Shown: positions 47,045-57,708 of the stretch, piece after piece | How positions within the stretch are numbered: the first letter of the stretch is position 1 | How the letters are laid out: every line of letters begins with the position of its first letter | Assembly: GCA_033032175.1 (NCBI GenBank) | Contig: CM065321.1 | Location: 11,120,501 to 11,184,500 of the forward strand | Origin: Saturnia japonica | Taxonomy: Eukaryota; Arthropoda; Insecta; Lepidoptera; Saturniidae | DNA length: 64,000 bases | Direction of reading: 5' to 3' | The notes under the pieces: model-generated | The model's database searches: none | Told to the model about the DNA's origin: nothing | What the model saw: the letters and a program-made list of their open reading frames with translations, nothing else | Program-made: the position numbers and the translations under genes

Positions 47045-47869
47045 TAATTCAATCTTTAGATATAGGTAACGTTTGCCATTTTGGCAATTAATGTGTCTTT
47101 TATTGCTGTATTATACCCAAAATAATATCTAAGTGTATTTAATATTAATTGAAATTTAAAACAGACACAGAAACATCTTGATAATAAAAATTGTTTGCAA
47201 ATAGTTGTTAGTGCATCGCATTCCGAAATATCTAGTGAATTCTATTGTAATATTTGAAGACAGGCATAATTCACCACTTCGCGGTCATCCTGTTTTTAAA
47301 CTGCATTATTAATAAACATTAATTCACTCAAATTAACATTATTAAATAAGTACTTTTGTTTGTACTTTTTTTTTCAAGTTTCGTAATAGGCTTCTGTTAA
47401 AAAGGATGTCTGCCTGTCTATCTTTTTATATGTATATAACTCAAAAACAGCTTAACTAATTTTAATGAAATTTCGTACAAAATACATTATTCCACAATTG
47501 ATTGCAAATACTGTGCTACTAAAGCCGTTAAATTATCAATAATACTTTTAGAATAAAATGAAGGGTTGATACTAGTTTAATGTCTTACGAAATTTTATTG
47601 TGGGGTCCAGCAGCTGAGGTAGGTACCATATATACATTACAAAAGTGGACATTTGGAGCAATATTAAATATAAATCTCGCAAATCACTAAAGAACTACTA
47701 CCAGGAATTTAATATCTTAACTTTACTCCACCAAATTCTTAATAATTTAATGTATATTCGATAATACATAGTTTTCGAACACAGTTTTAATATTATAAAT
47801 AGACATAAATTAGCCATACCGTTTTTTGCAGTTAGTAAGATCAATAAAAGTTGTTTAGGTAATAGTGTT
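47045..47869. other. No feature seen
   Basis: A+T-rich with short frames. Confidence 0.45.
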
Positions 47870-48200
47870 CGTTTCTTTATTAAGATCTCGAAGCACATAA
47901 TTAGTCTGTCGGGCAGTCGGTTCAAGGACTATGTCAAGCAGATTTTGAATCATTACGTGAATGATAGTGATATCTGAAATTGACTCCCTCTCTGTGCATC
48001 GATTAAGTTATTAATTAATATGATCATTTTAATTGTAAATATAATACCTTTTGTACAGTTGAAAAAAAAATACGATTGAGTTTCTAGTCGTGTTTTCTTG
48101 ATGCGTAGGATGTTTTTCTAACGGGTTGTAGTGTTTTGACATTCGTAAGCGCCTTCATAGGGCATTAAACTGAATAAAGTCTTTTTTGATTTTGATAATA
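47870..48200 (+). pseudogene. LINE 3' end: ORF2 tail plus 3' UTR
   Basis: Reads KISKHIISLSGSRFKDYVKQ, then ILNHYVNDSDI and a stop, the same protein end as at 36.1 kb. The 3' UTR has GACATTCGTAAGCGCCTTCA and GAATAAAGTCTTTTTTGATT. Confidence 0.72.
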
Positions 48201-48211
48201 ATTACTGCGGT

Positions 48212-48556
48212 ATGAACGATAGTATATCGATAGTTTCAGTACTCATTACCAGTGTACTAGCTCAATTCAAATACTCGCATGTCACAAACTACAGTAAAAG
48301 TTGCCCTCACTACATGAAAAATGCATTTAGCTTCAACTCTGCACCGGCCGCAGTCTATATACCGACCTATCGGGACGGGTTGCCTACTCACGTTTGTGGC
48401 ATATCGTTGTGTGCGGAATATCACATATCTCGTTTAAATTGTATATTTAAAATAAAAAAAGAAAATTATGTATGCAATTTACACGTGGTAGAAATAACAC
48501 CTTCATATCTATGTTTTTTTTTAATTCAGAAAATGATCAAATACACACTAATTTAA
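48212..48556 (+). other. Unrecognised 114-codon open frame
   Basis: Starts with ATG and reads MNDSISIVSVLITSVLAQFK, with a middle APAAVYIPTYRDGLPTHVCG. No domain, signal peptide or family recognised. It follows a LINE 3' end directly. Probably fortuitous. Confidence 0.15.
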
Positions 48557-48789
48557 AGTTTATGAAAATGTACATATAAGTACTCACAATCATTATTCAC
48601 AATATCATTTTCAAAAACTGAAATATCCATTGTAACCTAACACAATATCAATTAGTAACAGAATTTCATAAGTGTTGTCTAAAAAGATTTTGTTTCGTGC
48701 CTTTTTGGTGAGGTAATAAAATTCATTAATGCTGTCGCTTTCGCTTTTTCGTTTCATCGACTTGTTATGTTTTGAAACTCGATGAAACA

Positions 48790-48900
48790 CAAAAGCGACA
48801 TTAAACAGAGAACAAATCCATACATATATAGGATTTAGCCTGCGAGAGAATGAGATAGAATACATTATATAATGTTTTATATTATCGCGGTTTCCTCTTC
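48790..48900 (+). repeat. Fragment of the palindrome-ended repeat family
   Basis: Contains GCGAGAGAATGAGATAGAAT and CGCGGTTTCCTCTTC, shared with the 20.9- and 41.5-kb copies. Ends not identified. Confidence 0.45.
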
Positions 48901-48904
48901 TTAC

Positions 48905-49035
48905 ACTGGAAGATACTGGTGCTTGCAGGTGTGTAAAGAAAAATTGTAAGTATTGGGCGTTTCTGGTGTCTGCTTGTGTGTAAAGAAAAATTGTAAATAT
49001 TGGAAATTTCTGGGGTTTGCTCGTGTTGCAATATT
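48905..49035 (+). repeat. 47-bp imperfect tandem repeat
   Basis: TGTGTAAAGAAAAATTGTAA occurs at 48930 and 48977, within units of about 47 bp that also share TTTCTGG and TTGC segments. About 2.6 units. Frames on the minus strand across it are repetitive and not gene-like. Confidence 0.75.
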
Positions 49036-49466
49036 GCAAGAAATCTTGCACATATTATGAAGGCACATACTTATATCATTGCTTGTATTGTAAATCTGCG
49101 TCTTCATAATTATCATTTTCATTCACCACCAAGCACATCATATCATTTCCAAATAATTACTTAGATCTTGTCATTAAATACGACATGAAAAAACAATAAA
49201 ATATCTTTCAAGCTCACAAACATGAATTGATGAACCTAAGCCATGGTATCAAAAAGATGCAGCGGACGCGCTTTACTCACACGCAAGCCGTCTATATGGC
49301 CATAAAAATAATATTTACAGCCTCTGAAACTGTCGAATGGATAAATATGAGAGCGTAAATTTGTTTACCGAATTGGCCAGTTGCAGTACAATGTAATTCA
49401 GCTGAATATTCTAGGTCCGTGGTTTAAATAAACCAATTATTACATTTTTTTATCATTATATGTTTA
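49036..49466. other. No feature seen
   Basis: No recognised frame or repeat. Confidence 0.4.
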
Positions 49467-49760
49467 GCTTTGTGGCCACAATCTCACCTGATCTTGAGTT
49501 TATAATATGGCCTAAGATAATAAATAGCACGCTAAGCCTAGTGGAAGACTGGCTCTCAAGTGCATCCGTGTACTTGGCGACAGATTTTCAAATTTAGGGT
49601 GGTAGCTAGCCAGGCGGGCATTAAAAAAAGCTCTACAACCATGCTATGGTTTCATCATGATGTTTTCCTTCACTGAAAGCTCAGGCTCGTTGCAGGGATT
49701 CGAATTCACATCGATCGACGCTGTGTCTGTACACGCTACCAAATGAGCCATCATTGCAAA
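49467..49760 (-). mobile_element. tRNA-derived SINE (family S), reverse
   Basis: Tail end TTTGTGGCCACAATCTCACC on the left. The head region is on the right, with GGATTCGAATTCACATCGAT and AATGAGCCATCATTGC. It keeps GTTTTCCTTCACTGAAAGCT. Confidence 0.72.
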
Positions 49761-51184
49761 CAGCTACTGGGATTATATTTCGACAGAATCAGGTCAATAC
49801 TCAACTGCTGAAGCAATGCAATTGCTGTCACTTATACTTGTCATTACTTATTCTAATCTATTCCAGTCTGAAGGGTATATTTGACAACATGCTGGTACAC
49901 AAAGAAATCCAACTTAGTTTTTAGGATTAGTAACAATTTATATGTAACCAGATTGGATATAAATACACTACCGTTTAAGGTTTAAAATTTTAATGCATTT
50001 TCCACAATTGCTTATTTGCACCCAGTAAATTTAACCGATCTACTGGAGAAAAGCGTGCAAATATTAACTTTATATAGATAAAGCCAACACTAAATGTAAA
50101 CCATTCACTGTGACAACTTAGACAGTTCGTGGAATCCATGGTCAATCAACCCTTTTACAACAATAACTAACAATGTCGTAGTAAAAAACACGTTTTATAA
50201 CTAACAAACAATACTTAGAACGAACTTAATTTTATATTCTCGTTTAATTCAACTGTCTACTAAGTAAATTATAGGATAATATTATACATAATTCGATTTT
50301 CCAGGAGTACACGAGACATTTTCCCTCCGGTCATAACACCAAGTGTTAAACTTTGTAATGCTATATTAATAATAAAATTAATAAGAGTAGTTAGAAATAC
50401 TATTCCTGATACTCGGCTCAGCTAACCGGATTTTAATAGTCACTGTTTTTTTGGAAATAATTGTTAGTTACATTTTAATAGAACATTTTTAATGAATCAT
50501 CTCTATGTTATTTCTCATAGGTTTGTTATTGTTGAAACACCAATTCTCCCTGAATTCTTCAAAATTTTAAAGCTTATATTCCCCGCTATTAACGAAACTC
50601 ATAAATAGTTTTAAATTGTTTTCGTTAAAAACCCCTTTTTATTTAGAATACCATCAATAGTTAGATGCCAGAATAAAATTATTCAACTAACATTGAAGAG
50701 ACGCCATCTACTAACAAACTATTTAACTATTATGATAGCTGTTGGATTGTTTACATGATACAGTGTGTGAAATATTCGCGGGTAAGCTAGCAATTTTTAT
50801 TTTAGATCTATTCCTCTCGGTCACACAAAATAAGACAGGGTACAGATTTTTTCCATTAAAAGAGACGAACAAAAGCACATTGCGTACTATTTGTATTCTA
50901 ATCTTGAATCTTGTATAATTTCAAGATTACATAACGTATCGTACGTTGAACCCCAAAAATCAATATCTGAGTATTTTCTGGGTTTGTGGTAAGGATTATT
51001 CCATAAGTCTTATTAAAAGAGTATACGGAGGCCTAGATTTTGAAGATATGACAAAAAGTAATTGTATCCGATCTTTGTTTCCTATTTTTAAACAAACATA
51101 CTCATACATAGGGACGAAGAGGTACACTGGTTGGAAAGAGATTGACACAAATATCTCATACTATTTAGTGAGCAATTCTTGTAT
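49761..51184. other. No gene in 1.4 kb
   Basis: A 94-codon frame at 50946-51230 runs into the AT microsatellite and has no recognised family. Confidence 0.4.
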
Positions 51185-51335
51185 ATATATATATATAATT
51201 AGTTCCTCGAAAACGTCTGCAACGATTTGAATGAAATTTTATATTTAGATAATGTTTAACATTCCAAGTTTACCTACATAGGTGTTTTTCTTTTTTTTAG
51301 ATACCGAGCAAAGCTCGGTTGTCCAGATGTTACTT
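51185..51335 (+). repeat. Repeat with 3' hairpin ACCGAGC-AAAGCTCGGT
   Basis: An AT microsatellite (51183-51197), then TTCCTCGAAAACGTCTGCAA and CGATTTGAATGAAATTTTAT, ending in the hairpin ACCGAGCAAAGCTCGGT near 51303-51319. A body of this type is a common small mobile repeat in moths, as I recall. Confidence 0.5.
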
Positions 51336-52201
51336 ATTAATATGCTACTGTCTAAATATTTCGTTGGTTTGGAAATGTAGATCGTTATATTAAAATGAGT
51401 GACGAAGGAATATCAAAAGAGATTTATGTTGCGACTGCATGTTATTTGAATCACATAAACAAATTCCTAACTGTAGAAATAATATTTAGTTCTAGAAAAC
51501 AAGCGAGATTTCATGGGAGCAAAATAGTTTACAAAGATATAGAGAAATTACACTCTTTTCGTTTTACCTATCCAGTAGAGATAGGCCGTGATAATAAATA
51601 TTATATTATATATTTTAATGTATCATGTTTTATAATCCTTATTTTAGTCAATCCAGATTAATCGTTTCCACTTATCCTTTCCTGCCTGTATAATTTTAAA
51701 TGAAAATAATAATCTAACCTAAACTGATTTTCAATATATATTCTTAAGTAATTAAACTTAATCTCAAAACTATCACTAATAGTTGAATAATGAGGAATCT
51801 ACAGACCACAAAAGAAAACTATTTTTCCTGCAATTCTTCGCTTTCTGGTATTATTTCTAAGTGCTAAGGAGGTAGGCACGTCTTTTACTCTTAATTGAGG
51901 AGTTATCGCGACTTGTGAAATAGTTCTGAAACCCCGTGCCAACGTCACAGTAAAAATTTCTTACTTATAAACTGAGAACACTTTTATAATATTCATTGTA
52001 AGTATAAAGTAATAAAATATATTTGTTTACAAACACAACAAACAAGACTAACCACAATGAAAATTTTACTTTATATAAATAAGATAAAATATCTGTAAAA
52101 AGAAAGTCTGTGTATAAAGATATTATTACGATTTAGATAAACAATTAACAATAGTCAAACGTATCTGAAAAAGTCTAGTATTCATTAAAATATTCAATTA
52201 A
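51336..52201. other. No gene recognised
   Basis: An 88-codon ATG frame at 51395-51661 (MSDEGISKEIYVATACYLNH) has no recognised family. Confidence 0.35.
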
Positions 52202-52362
52202 AAGGTTGCCTGTCCATTGATTCGAAGCGGAGCGAAGCTGTGCAAATTTAGACCGATAAAATTACATAAATATGTAGTGATACAATTCTATTGGTCGGAA
52301 TTTGCTAGAGTTGCAATTCTATTGCTCGAAGTTTGCATAGTTTGCAATGGACAGGTAGCCTT
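52202..52362 (+). mobile_element. Short MITE with inverted repeats AAGGYTRCCTGTCCATTG
   Basis: About 161 bp with 18-bp inverted repeats: AAGGTTGCCTGTCCATTG on the left, and CAATGGACAGGTAGCCTT on the right. Two mismatches. TTAA precedes the left end, and TTAA also overlaps the right edge, so a piggyBac-like duplication is possible though the repeats then become asymmetric. The interior holds a diverged doublet (CAATTCTATTGGTCGGAA and CAATTCTATTGCTCGAAG). Confidence 0.7.
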
Positions 52363-54035
52363 AATTCGTTGGTAAGAAAAGGCTTCGCGAAACACGAACA
52401 CATTGAAACCATCTAATTACGTGAGTAATTTCTAAAAATAGCACACTTACCTATTTCTTTAAAGGTCAAGGTCACTCTAAAATCTCTATCCCTCGTTATA
52501 ATCGAATATAAAAGCGAGCCATATTCTAATGAAGAACAGTTCTGTTTTGGACAACTCAGCAAATTTTAGAAGCGACTAAAAAAATAAATCTATAAGAGGA
52601 GTATAACCACAGAGTAGTGTAAACCGCAGAGACTGTAAGTTCCAGCACAGTCACTATTCTAGACGTTTTTCTCTGAACTACGATTACGACTGAATTGTGC
52701 ATGATTGCCTGATTGTTAATTATGTGACGGTATTTTTAATATCTATAAAATCGTAGAACCTGTAGAACCAGAGTCGACTGCAGAAGCACCAACACCACAT
52801 ATATTTCTACCACAATGTAGCCTCGCTCGCTCTGCTGCGTTCCGGTACGAAATATAACACGCACTGGAACGTAAGGCATCCTAACTCAGCAACCTATCAT
52901 AACTGATCTTAGGACTGCAGACTTTCGAGGTTGTTTGGATATACCTATAGACTGCAGTAACGATTTTAGATCAGTTTGGTTCTTCATATCATTAAAAAAA
53001 TGTATATCGCTGTTAAGTTACCATTGTACAGGCTACGCTTAGTGATATATCTATTAGATTGCGACTAATGTCTGTGTGTGAGATTTCCTCTAACCCCCAC
53101 AACAATATTTTCTGTATCCAAAGCTTATGTTCGTCACCAATTCTATTGGTATCACTTAATTTTTTCTGTCATCAAAGTAATAGGTTATTTCACCAAGTAC
53201 ATAAATAGTTTTGTTCAAAACTGACATTTGATCAAATCTCTTAGTTAGAAAGATGTGGCTGAGTTTTGTTTGGTTTGACTGTTTCTAAGAAACAGGGAAA
53301 AGCCGGTGAGCACTAGTACTAATAATATTGAAGAAGTTTTAGGTACCTAAGCGTTTTGATATTGTTTGACGATTCTTTCTGGTGATACGTCTATTATTTT
53401 AGGGACAAATCTTGTTAATTACGACAACGATCGAGCATTTATTTAGCTATAGTGAAAATCTACTTTATAATATACAAAAATTAACTATTATTATACTGCT
53501 TTAAATTTACTACGTTGGGTTTCTTTTGGCACACTAACCGTTAAGTCGTCGTATTGTGTGCATGGAATATTACAAATTCATTATCCGCACAAATCTGAAG
53601 GAAAGAACGTACGTGATCCGAGAATTGTATGATGTTGGACTCTTCTATGTGACAAAGGGTATATTTTATAATACTAGTACCTTAAGTATCAAAGTATATA
53701 TACTATTTTCTTAATATTATGATGAAATGATCATAAAATTATGATATTTAAAAAATATGTCTTGTGTATACAACTTCATTTATTTCAGATTCACCAAAGG
53801 CTACAGGAAAGAAAGCTCTTAGGGTCTTTGTTTATCTGTTACAAAGGTACGAACAGTATTCCACTCACTGGCCTCCGCGGTAGAAGGATTAATTAATGAC
53901 TATGAAGGGAGTTTTGCAACCAAAAAAATGTTTTCATTTGTTGACATTAAGTTAGCCATCAATAAAAATAATATGATTTCATTTCACTAACTTTATAATA
54001 AATTAAAATAAATTAACTTTGCTTAAAGAAACGAA
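52363..54035. other. No gene in 1.7 kb
   Basis: A slightly GC-richer stretch at 52780-52930 (TAGCCTCGCTCGCTCTGCTG) carries no recognised identity. Confidence 0.4.
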
Positions 54036-54110
54036 CTAGCTGTACCCAAGGCTTCACCCGCCTATAATTTAAAATAAATCACTGATTAATCATGTTACTT
54101 CAGTATAGAC
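54036..54110 (-). mobile_element. Helitron 3' end fragment
   Basis: CTAGCTGTACCCAAGGCTTC preceded by A. Only the terminus is recognisable; the rest merges into unique A+T-rich sequence. Confidence 0.45.
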
Positions 54111-54704
54111 AATATTTTTATCGGGCTGCAAAGTCTAAAGAATCACCCTCATACGGCTCATTCGCGTTACTTACTACTATAATCGTAGACCCGATCTGAG
54201 TGTTGAATTATTCCCAAACTTTGCGTCCAAATAACACTAAGTTTATCTTCATAAAAATGTCTTGATGACGAAATAACTTTCATTTATAAGGATCAATATA
54301 CCATGCCTAAAAATAATGCTCACAAATCACTTTTTTAATTTTCAACAAATCTTTGTCCAAAATACCTTATTGTGACTTATATATAAGAGATAAATATATT
54401 CTATCGCGGACTTTTTCTTTTGATATACTAAAGATCAATGTTTTTGTGAAACCTTATATTGGACCATTACGCTAGCGCACGCGGATAAGGCAGTTCGGGA
54501 ACACTTCCACTTCTAATTTACTTAACAAAAATCAATATTTAACGCTAGCTGAGAGTTGTAGGCTAAAGTTAGATAGTCTATACTAATCCTTGTGAATGTG
54601 GCTACCATATACAAAAATAACTTATTGTGTTTAAACAAACAAACAAAAAGTTCTTCCACTTTATTATATTATAAGTGTAAATTTTATAATGAAAAAGAAT
54701 TCAC
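54111..54704. other. No feature seen
   Basis: A+T-rich. Confidence 0.4.
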
Positions 54705-54815
54705 ATATTATCATTGATGGCTAACTTCATCATATTATTGTTGTATGCGTAAAATTTAAGAAGCCATTTTTGTTTATTACGACCGAGGAGTATAACTTCT
54801 TACGTGCGTACATAC
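54705..54815 (+). repeat. Family R6, right part
   Basis: ATTATCATTGATGGCTAACT, GGAGTATAACTTCTTACGTG and CGTACATACTTTG. No left part was recognised upstream. Confidence 0.45.
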
Positions 54816-56284
54816 TTTGTTATTACATATAGGTATTTTACCTAAAGTCGTAACAAAATACGAGCTACTGCAAGATGTTCCCGTGATGCGATCAATAAAA
54901 ATATTTTATTTTATTGTACGTAAGAATAAATCGTATGTATTTTTCGGATCGAATTTTCCCGTTCATATTTTACACGCGGCATCCCATCCCAGGGTTGTGA
55001 CGTAAAATACATCGTGGAGGTTTCTCCGACTGATTTATTTAAACCAGAGATCAAACGAGTGTTTTTACACAATTTACGTCAACATTGAATACAAATATAA
55101 CGACTTGTAACAATTTTCATAGCACCCTTTAAAGGAATACCTACCTTTTTGAATTGGTTGATCCGCGTGTAAACCACATTTTAATAAAGAGCACAGCTGA
55201 TCAAGAATTTACTGTCTTAATCCACTTTTAACTGAGTTCCAATAATAATTCATTAAATTAGAACTAGGTAAAATTTAAAAAAATATATCATAAAAGTTAC
55301 AGAATCTTTTGTATGCATCATAAAAATGTTTACATTTTATATACATTATAATTATATTTACATTGTATCAAAAACATGTTAATCTACTATAGTCTTCTTT
55401 CATCATCATTGCTTATACCTGAAGGATATATTAATACATCCGTAGTTCTTTCCGTCTGTAAAAGTATTTTTTCCAATGTTTATAATACATAGATATCTAA
55501 AGCCACTGACCACAAACAAAACATTTTTGAAGTATACTTCGTAAGAATCCATTTTCATAAAAGAACCCCGGTAGGAAAATTTTATAAGTGAAATTTATAA
55601 AAGGGTTAACTCAAAAGCGTTATGCGTTAAGCGTTAAGCTTAGTAAATATTAATGATATAACAAATATTCGTATTCGCAAGAAAAGATGTTAATGTTTCA
55701 ATATATTTGACAAAAAAAAAATATATAGATGGATATGGGATGATAATATAACTGATAAGATTTATATTTTTTATGTACGTATATTTCAATAAAAAAATTA
55801 TTATGTAACAGTCTTGAGGTAGGCAACTAAATTCGAAACACTTTATCTTTTTCTATTCTTGTTAGTCTAAATAATATATGCAAAAAAATCACAACTAAAC
55901 GAGTAAAGAAAACAAAATAATGAATTTCATTGAAAATAATTCTAATCAGAATATTAATATTTTTTGTGAAAATAGAACTTGAGAGGTCTAATCAAATTAA
56001 AAATATCTAAGTCTATTAAGGCTCATTGCAATTATGTAAAGTCTGTGCTTATATGCCCAGAAAACAATTATTTGAAACAAAATCAAACCTCTAACATTCA
56101 AAATGTTATATATAAAAAAATATAACCTTTGACTTCAATTACATATTCTTATACCACTATATACTTTTTTCCAAGAATTAAGGATAATTAAATTTTAACT
56201 CAAAAAACAAAATGATGAATAAACTTAACCACTTGTAAATAGAGTTATAATTTCTTTTTCGGAAAACAATACACAAATATACAA
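54816..56284. other. No gene in 1.5 kb
   Basis: A+T-rich DNA leading up to the nested mariners. GCGTTATGCGTTAAGCGTTAAGC near 55617 is a short tandem motif. Confidence 0.4.
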
Positions 56285-56399
56285 TTTACACAAGCCTGCA
56301 TTTGAAATAAATTTTAATTTGAAATTCTTAACCAAACGCCAGTTATTTGAGATCAAAGTGGCCAGTTCAACAAAACGCCAATTTCATATGTAAAGACTT
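56285..56399 (-). mobile_element. Solo end of a second cecropia-like mariner
   Basis: This segment aligns by eye with the terminal part of the mariner ending at 58998. Both share AATTCTTAACCAAA, a TCAAAGTGG block and ACAAAACGC followed by AATTTCATATGTAA, ending ...ACTTAA here. The rest of this mariner is absent upstream. It is in the same orientation as the mariner at 57.7-59.0 kb, and its end abuts the TA used by the DD41D element. Confidence 0.8.
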
Positions 56400-56403
56400 A
56401 ATA

Positions 56404-57706
56404 CAAGGTGTCCAGAAAGGGTATCGGGTATTTGTTTTCGCGCCATATTCGAAACGGGGCGTCTAAAGGGTGCAGGGAGGGGTTCGTGACGTCCGCCATT
56501 TTGTGGAGTTTTAGTCACGATAGAACAGTACTCGGGGACGCATCGCGCATTTTGCGTACGAGCGTATTATCGTAATGGTGATTCAATAGTGACTACTCAA
56601 CGTCTCTATCGTGCGGAATATCGTACACGCCACGCGCCAAGTGACGATAGCATTAGGAAATGGATCAGGATGTTCGAGAATACAGGTGCGACAGTTAAAA
56701 TTCAAAACTCTGGTCGTCCTCGTTCAGTTCGCGATGAAGAAACAATTGAAGAAGTTGAGGCGTCGCTTCGTCAAAATCCGTCTTTATCCATCCGAAAGCG
56801 AAACCAAGCGTTGAACATCAAAAAATCGTCTTTACATTCGATTTTAAAGAAAGACTTACATCTAAAAGCCTATAAAATTCAATTGGTTCAAGAATTGAAG
56901 GATACGGACTATGCTAATCGACTGAATTTTGCGAACGAAATGCTGCAGCGATTTAACAACTTTAACAACATACTGTTCAGTGACGAAGCAAATTTTCACC
57001 TGAATGGTCATGTTAATAAGCAGAATTGTCGGTACTGGGCAGTGGAGAATCCGAGACGAAAGCATGAACGACCCCTGCATAGCCCAAAGGTCGTTGTTTG
57101 GGCCGCTATGTCTGCTAAAGGCATAATTGGTCCTTATTTTCATGAAGATCAACGAGGCCGAGCAATTAATGTGAATAGTGACCATTATTGCGATATGTTG
57201 CGAAATTTTTTGGTCCCAGAGTTGCAGGAGTTTGCAGGTTTCAACTCAAGAACGTGGTTCCAGCAAGATGGGGCCACTTGCCATACCTCAAATGACTCAA
57301 TGGAAGTTGTTAACGAATTATTCCCTAATAAAGTCATTTCGCGAAGGGGTAACATCAACTGGCCTCCCAGAAGCCCCGACCTTAGCCCGCTTGACTATTT
57401 TGCATGGGGATACCTTAAAAGTAAGGTTTATCAAAACAATCCGACGAATCTAACCCAGTTAAAGCAAAACATGAGGTCAGAAATGGCAGCAATATCGATA
57501 GCTATGTGTCAACGTGTTATCGCCAATCTTCGTTTCCGTTTAGAAGAGTGCCAGCAACGTAACGGTCATCATTTGGATAACCTCATCTTTTCCAAATAAT
57601 TCTCCAATTCATATGCTAATAATAAACAATAAACTTTTTTATTGCATACAAATAATTTTTCTTTCATTGAACTTACAAATACCCGATACTCTTTCTGGAC
57701 ACCTTG
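56404..57706 (+). mobile_element. Complete DD41D (rosa-like) mariner transposon
   Basis: A 1303-bp Tc1/mariner-type element. The terminal inverted repeats begin CAAGGTGTCCAGAAAG and run about 31 bp (56404-56434 and 57676-57706) with a single mismatch. TA dinucleotides lie immediately outside at 56402-56403 and 57707-57708, the target duplication expected for this superfamily. One transposase frame fills the interior. The near-identical termini and open frame suggest a fairly recent insertion. It lies exactly between the ends of two cecropia-like mariners. The rosa assignment rests on D-D spacing in the protein and was not checked against a library. Confidence 0.93.
56520..57599 (+). CDS. DD41D mariner transposase, open frame with ATA in place of the start ATG
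   Basis: Cut-and-paste transposase acting on its own inverted repeats, moving the element between TA sites. The frame is open for 359 codons to TAA at 57597-57599. The N-terminal third carries a paired helix-turn-helix region: GRPRSVRDEETIEEV matches the GRPR linker between the two DNA-binding motifs. The RNase H-fold catalytic domain has ILFSDEANFH (first Asp), WFQQDGATCHT (second Asp) and PRSPDLSPLDYF (third Asp). There are 41 residues between the second and third Asp, hence DD41D. The family-like N-terminus EQYSGTHRAFCVRAYYRNGD is in frame from 56523, preceded by ATA at 56520-56522 where ATG is expected. The first in-frame ATG (MFENTG) lies about 150 bp further in and would remove part of the DNA-binding domain. 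A GTG at 56589 could be mistaken for the start. The copy is otherwise intact but may not be translated normally. Confidence 0.88.
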   Translation: MEQYSGTHRAFCVRAYYRNGDSIVTTQRLYRAEYRTRHAPSDDSIRKWIRMFENTGATVKIQNSGRPRSVRDEETIEEVEASLRQNPSLSIRKRNQALNIKKSSLHSILKKDLHLKAYKIQLVQELKDTDYANRLNFANEMLQRFNNFNNILFSDEANFHLNGHVNKQNCRYWAVENPRRKHERPLHSPKVVVWAAMSAKGIIGPYFHEDQRGRAINVNSDHYCDMLRNFLVPELQEFAGFNSRTWFQQDGATCHTSNDSMEVVNELFPNKVISRRGNINWPPRSPDLSPLDYFAWGYLKSKVYQNNPTNLTQLKQNMRSEMAAISIAMCQRVIANLRFRLEECQQRNGHHLDNLIFSK

Positions 57707-57708
57707 TA

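Noticed and set aside
48611..49051. 146-codon minus-strand frame
   Set aside because: It spans the 47-bp tandem repeat and part of a MITE-like repeat, has repetitive composition and no recognised domain.
51183..51198. TATA-box cluster
   Set aside because: A plain AT microsatellite at the start of a dispersed repeat; no promoter context.
56862..57185. Minus-strand 107-codon frame inside the DD41D transposase
   Set aside because: It is antisense to the real transposase and lacks any domain.
57178..57453. Second plus-strand frame of 91 codons inside the DD41D transposase
   Set aside because: Out-of-frame shadow of the transposase; the in-frame reading carries the catalytic residues.
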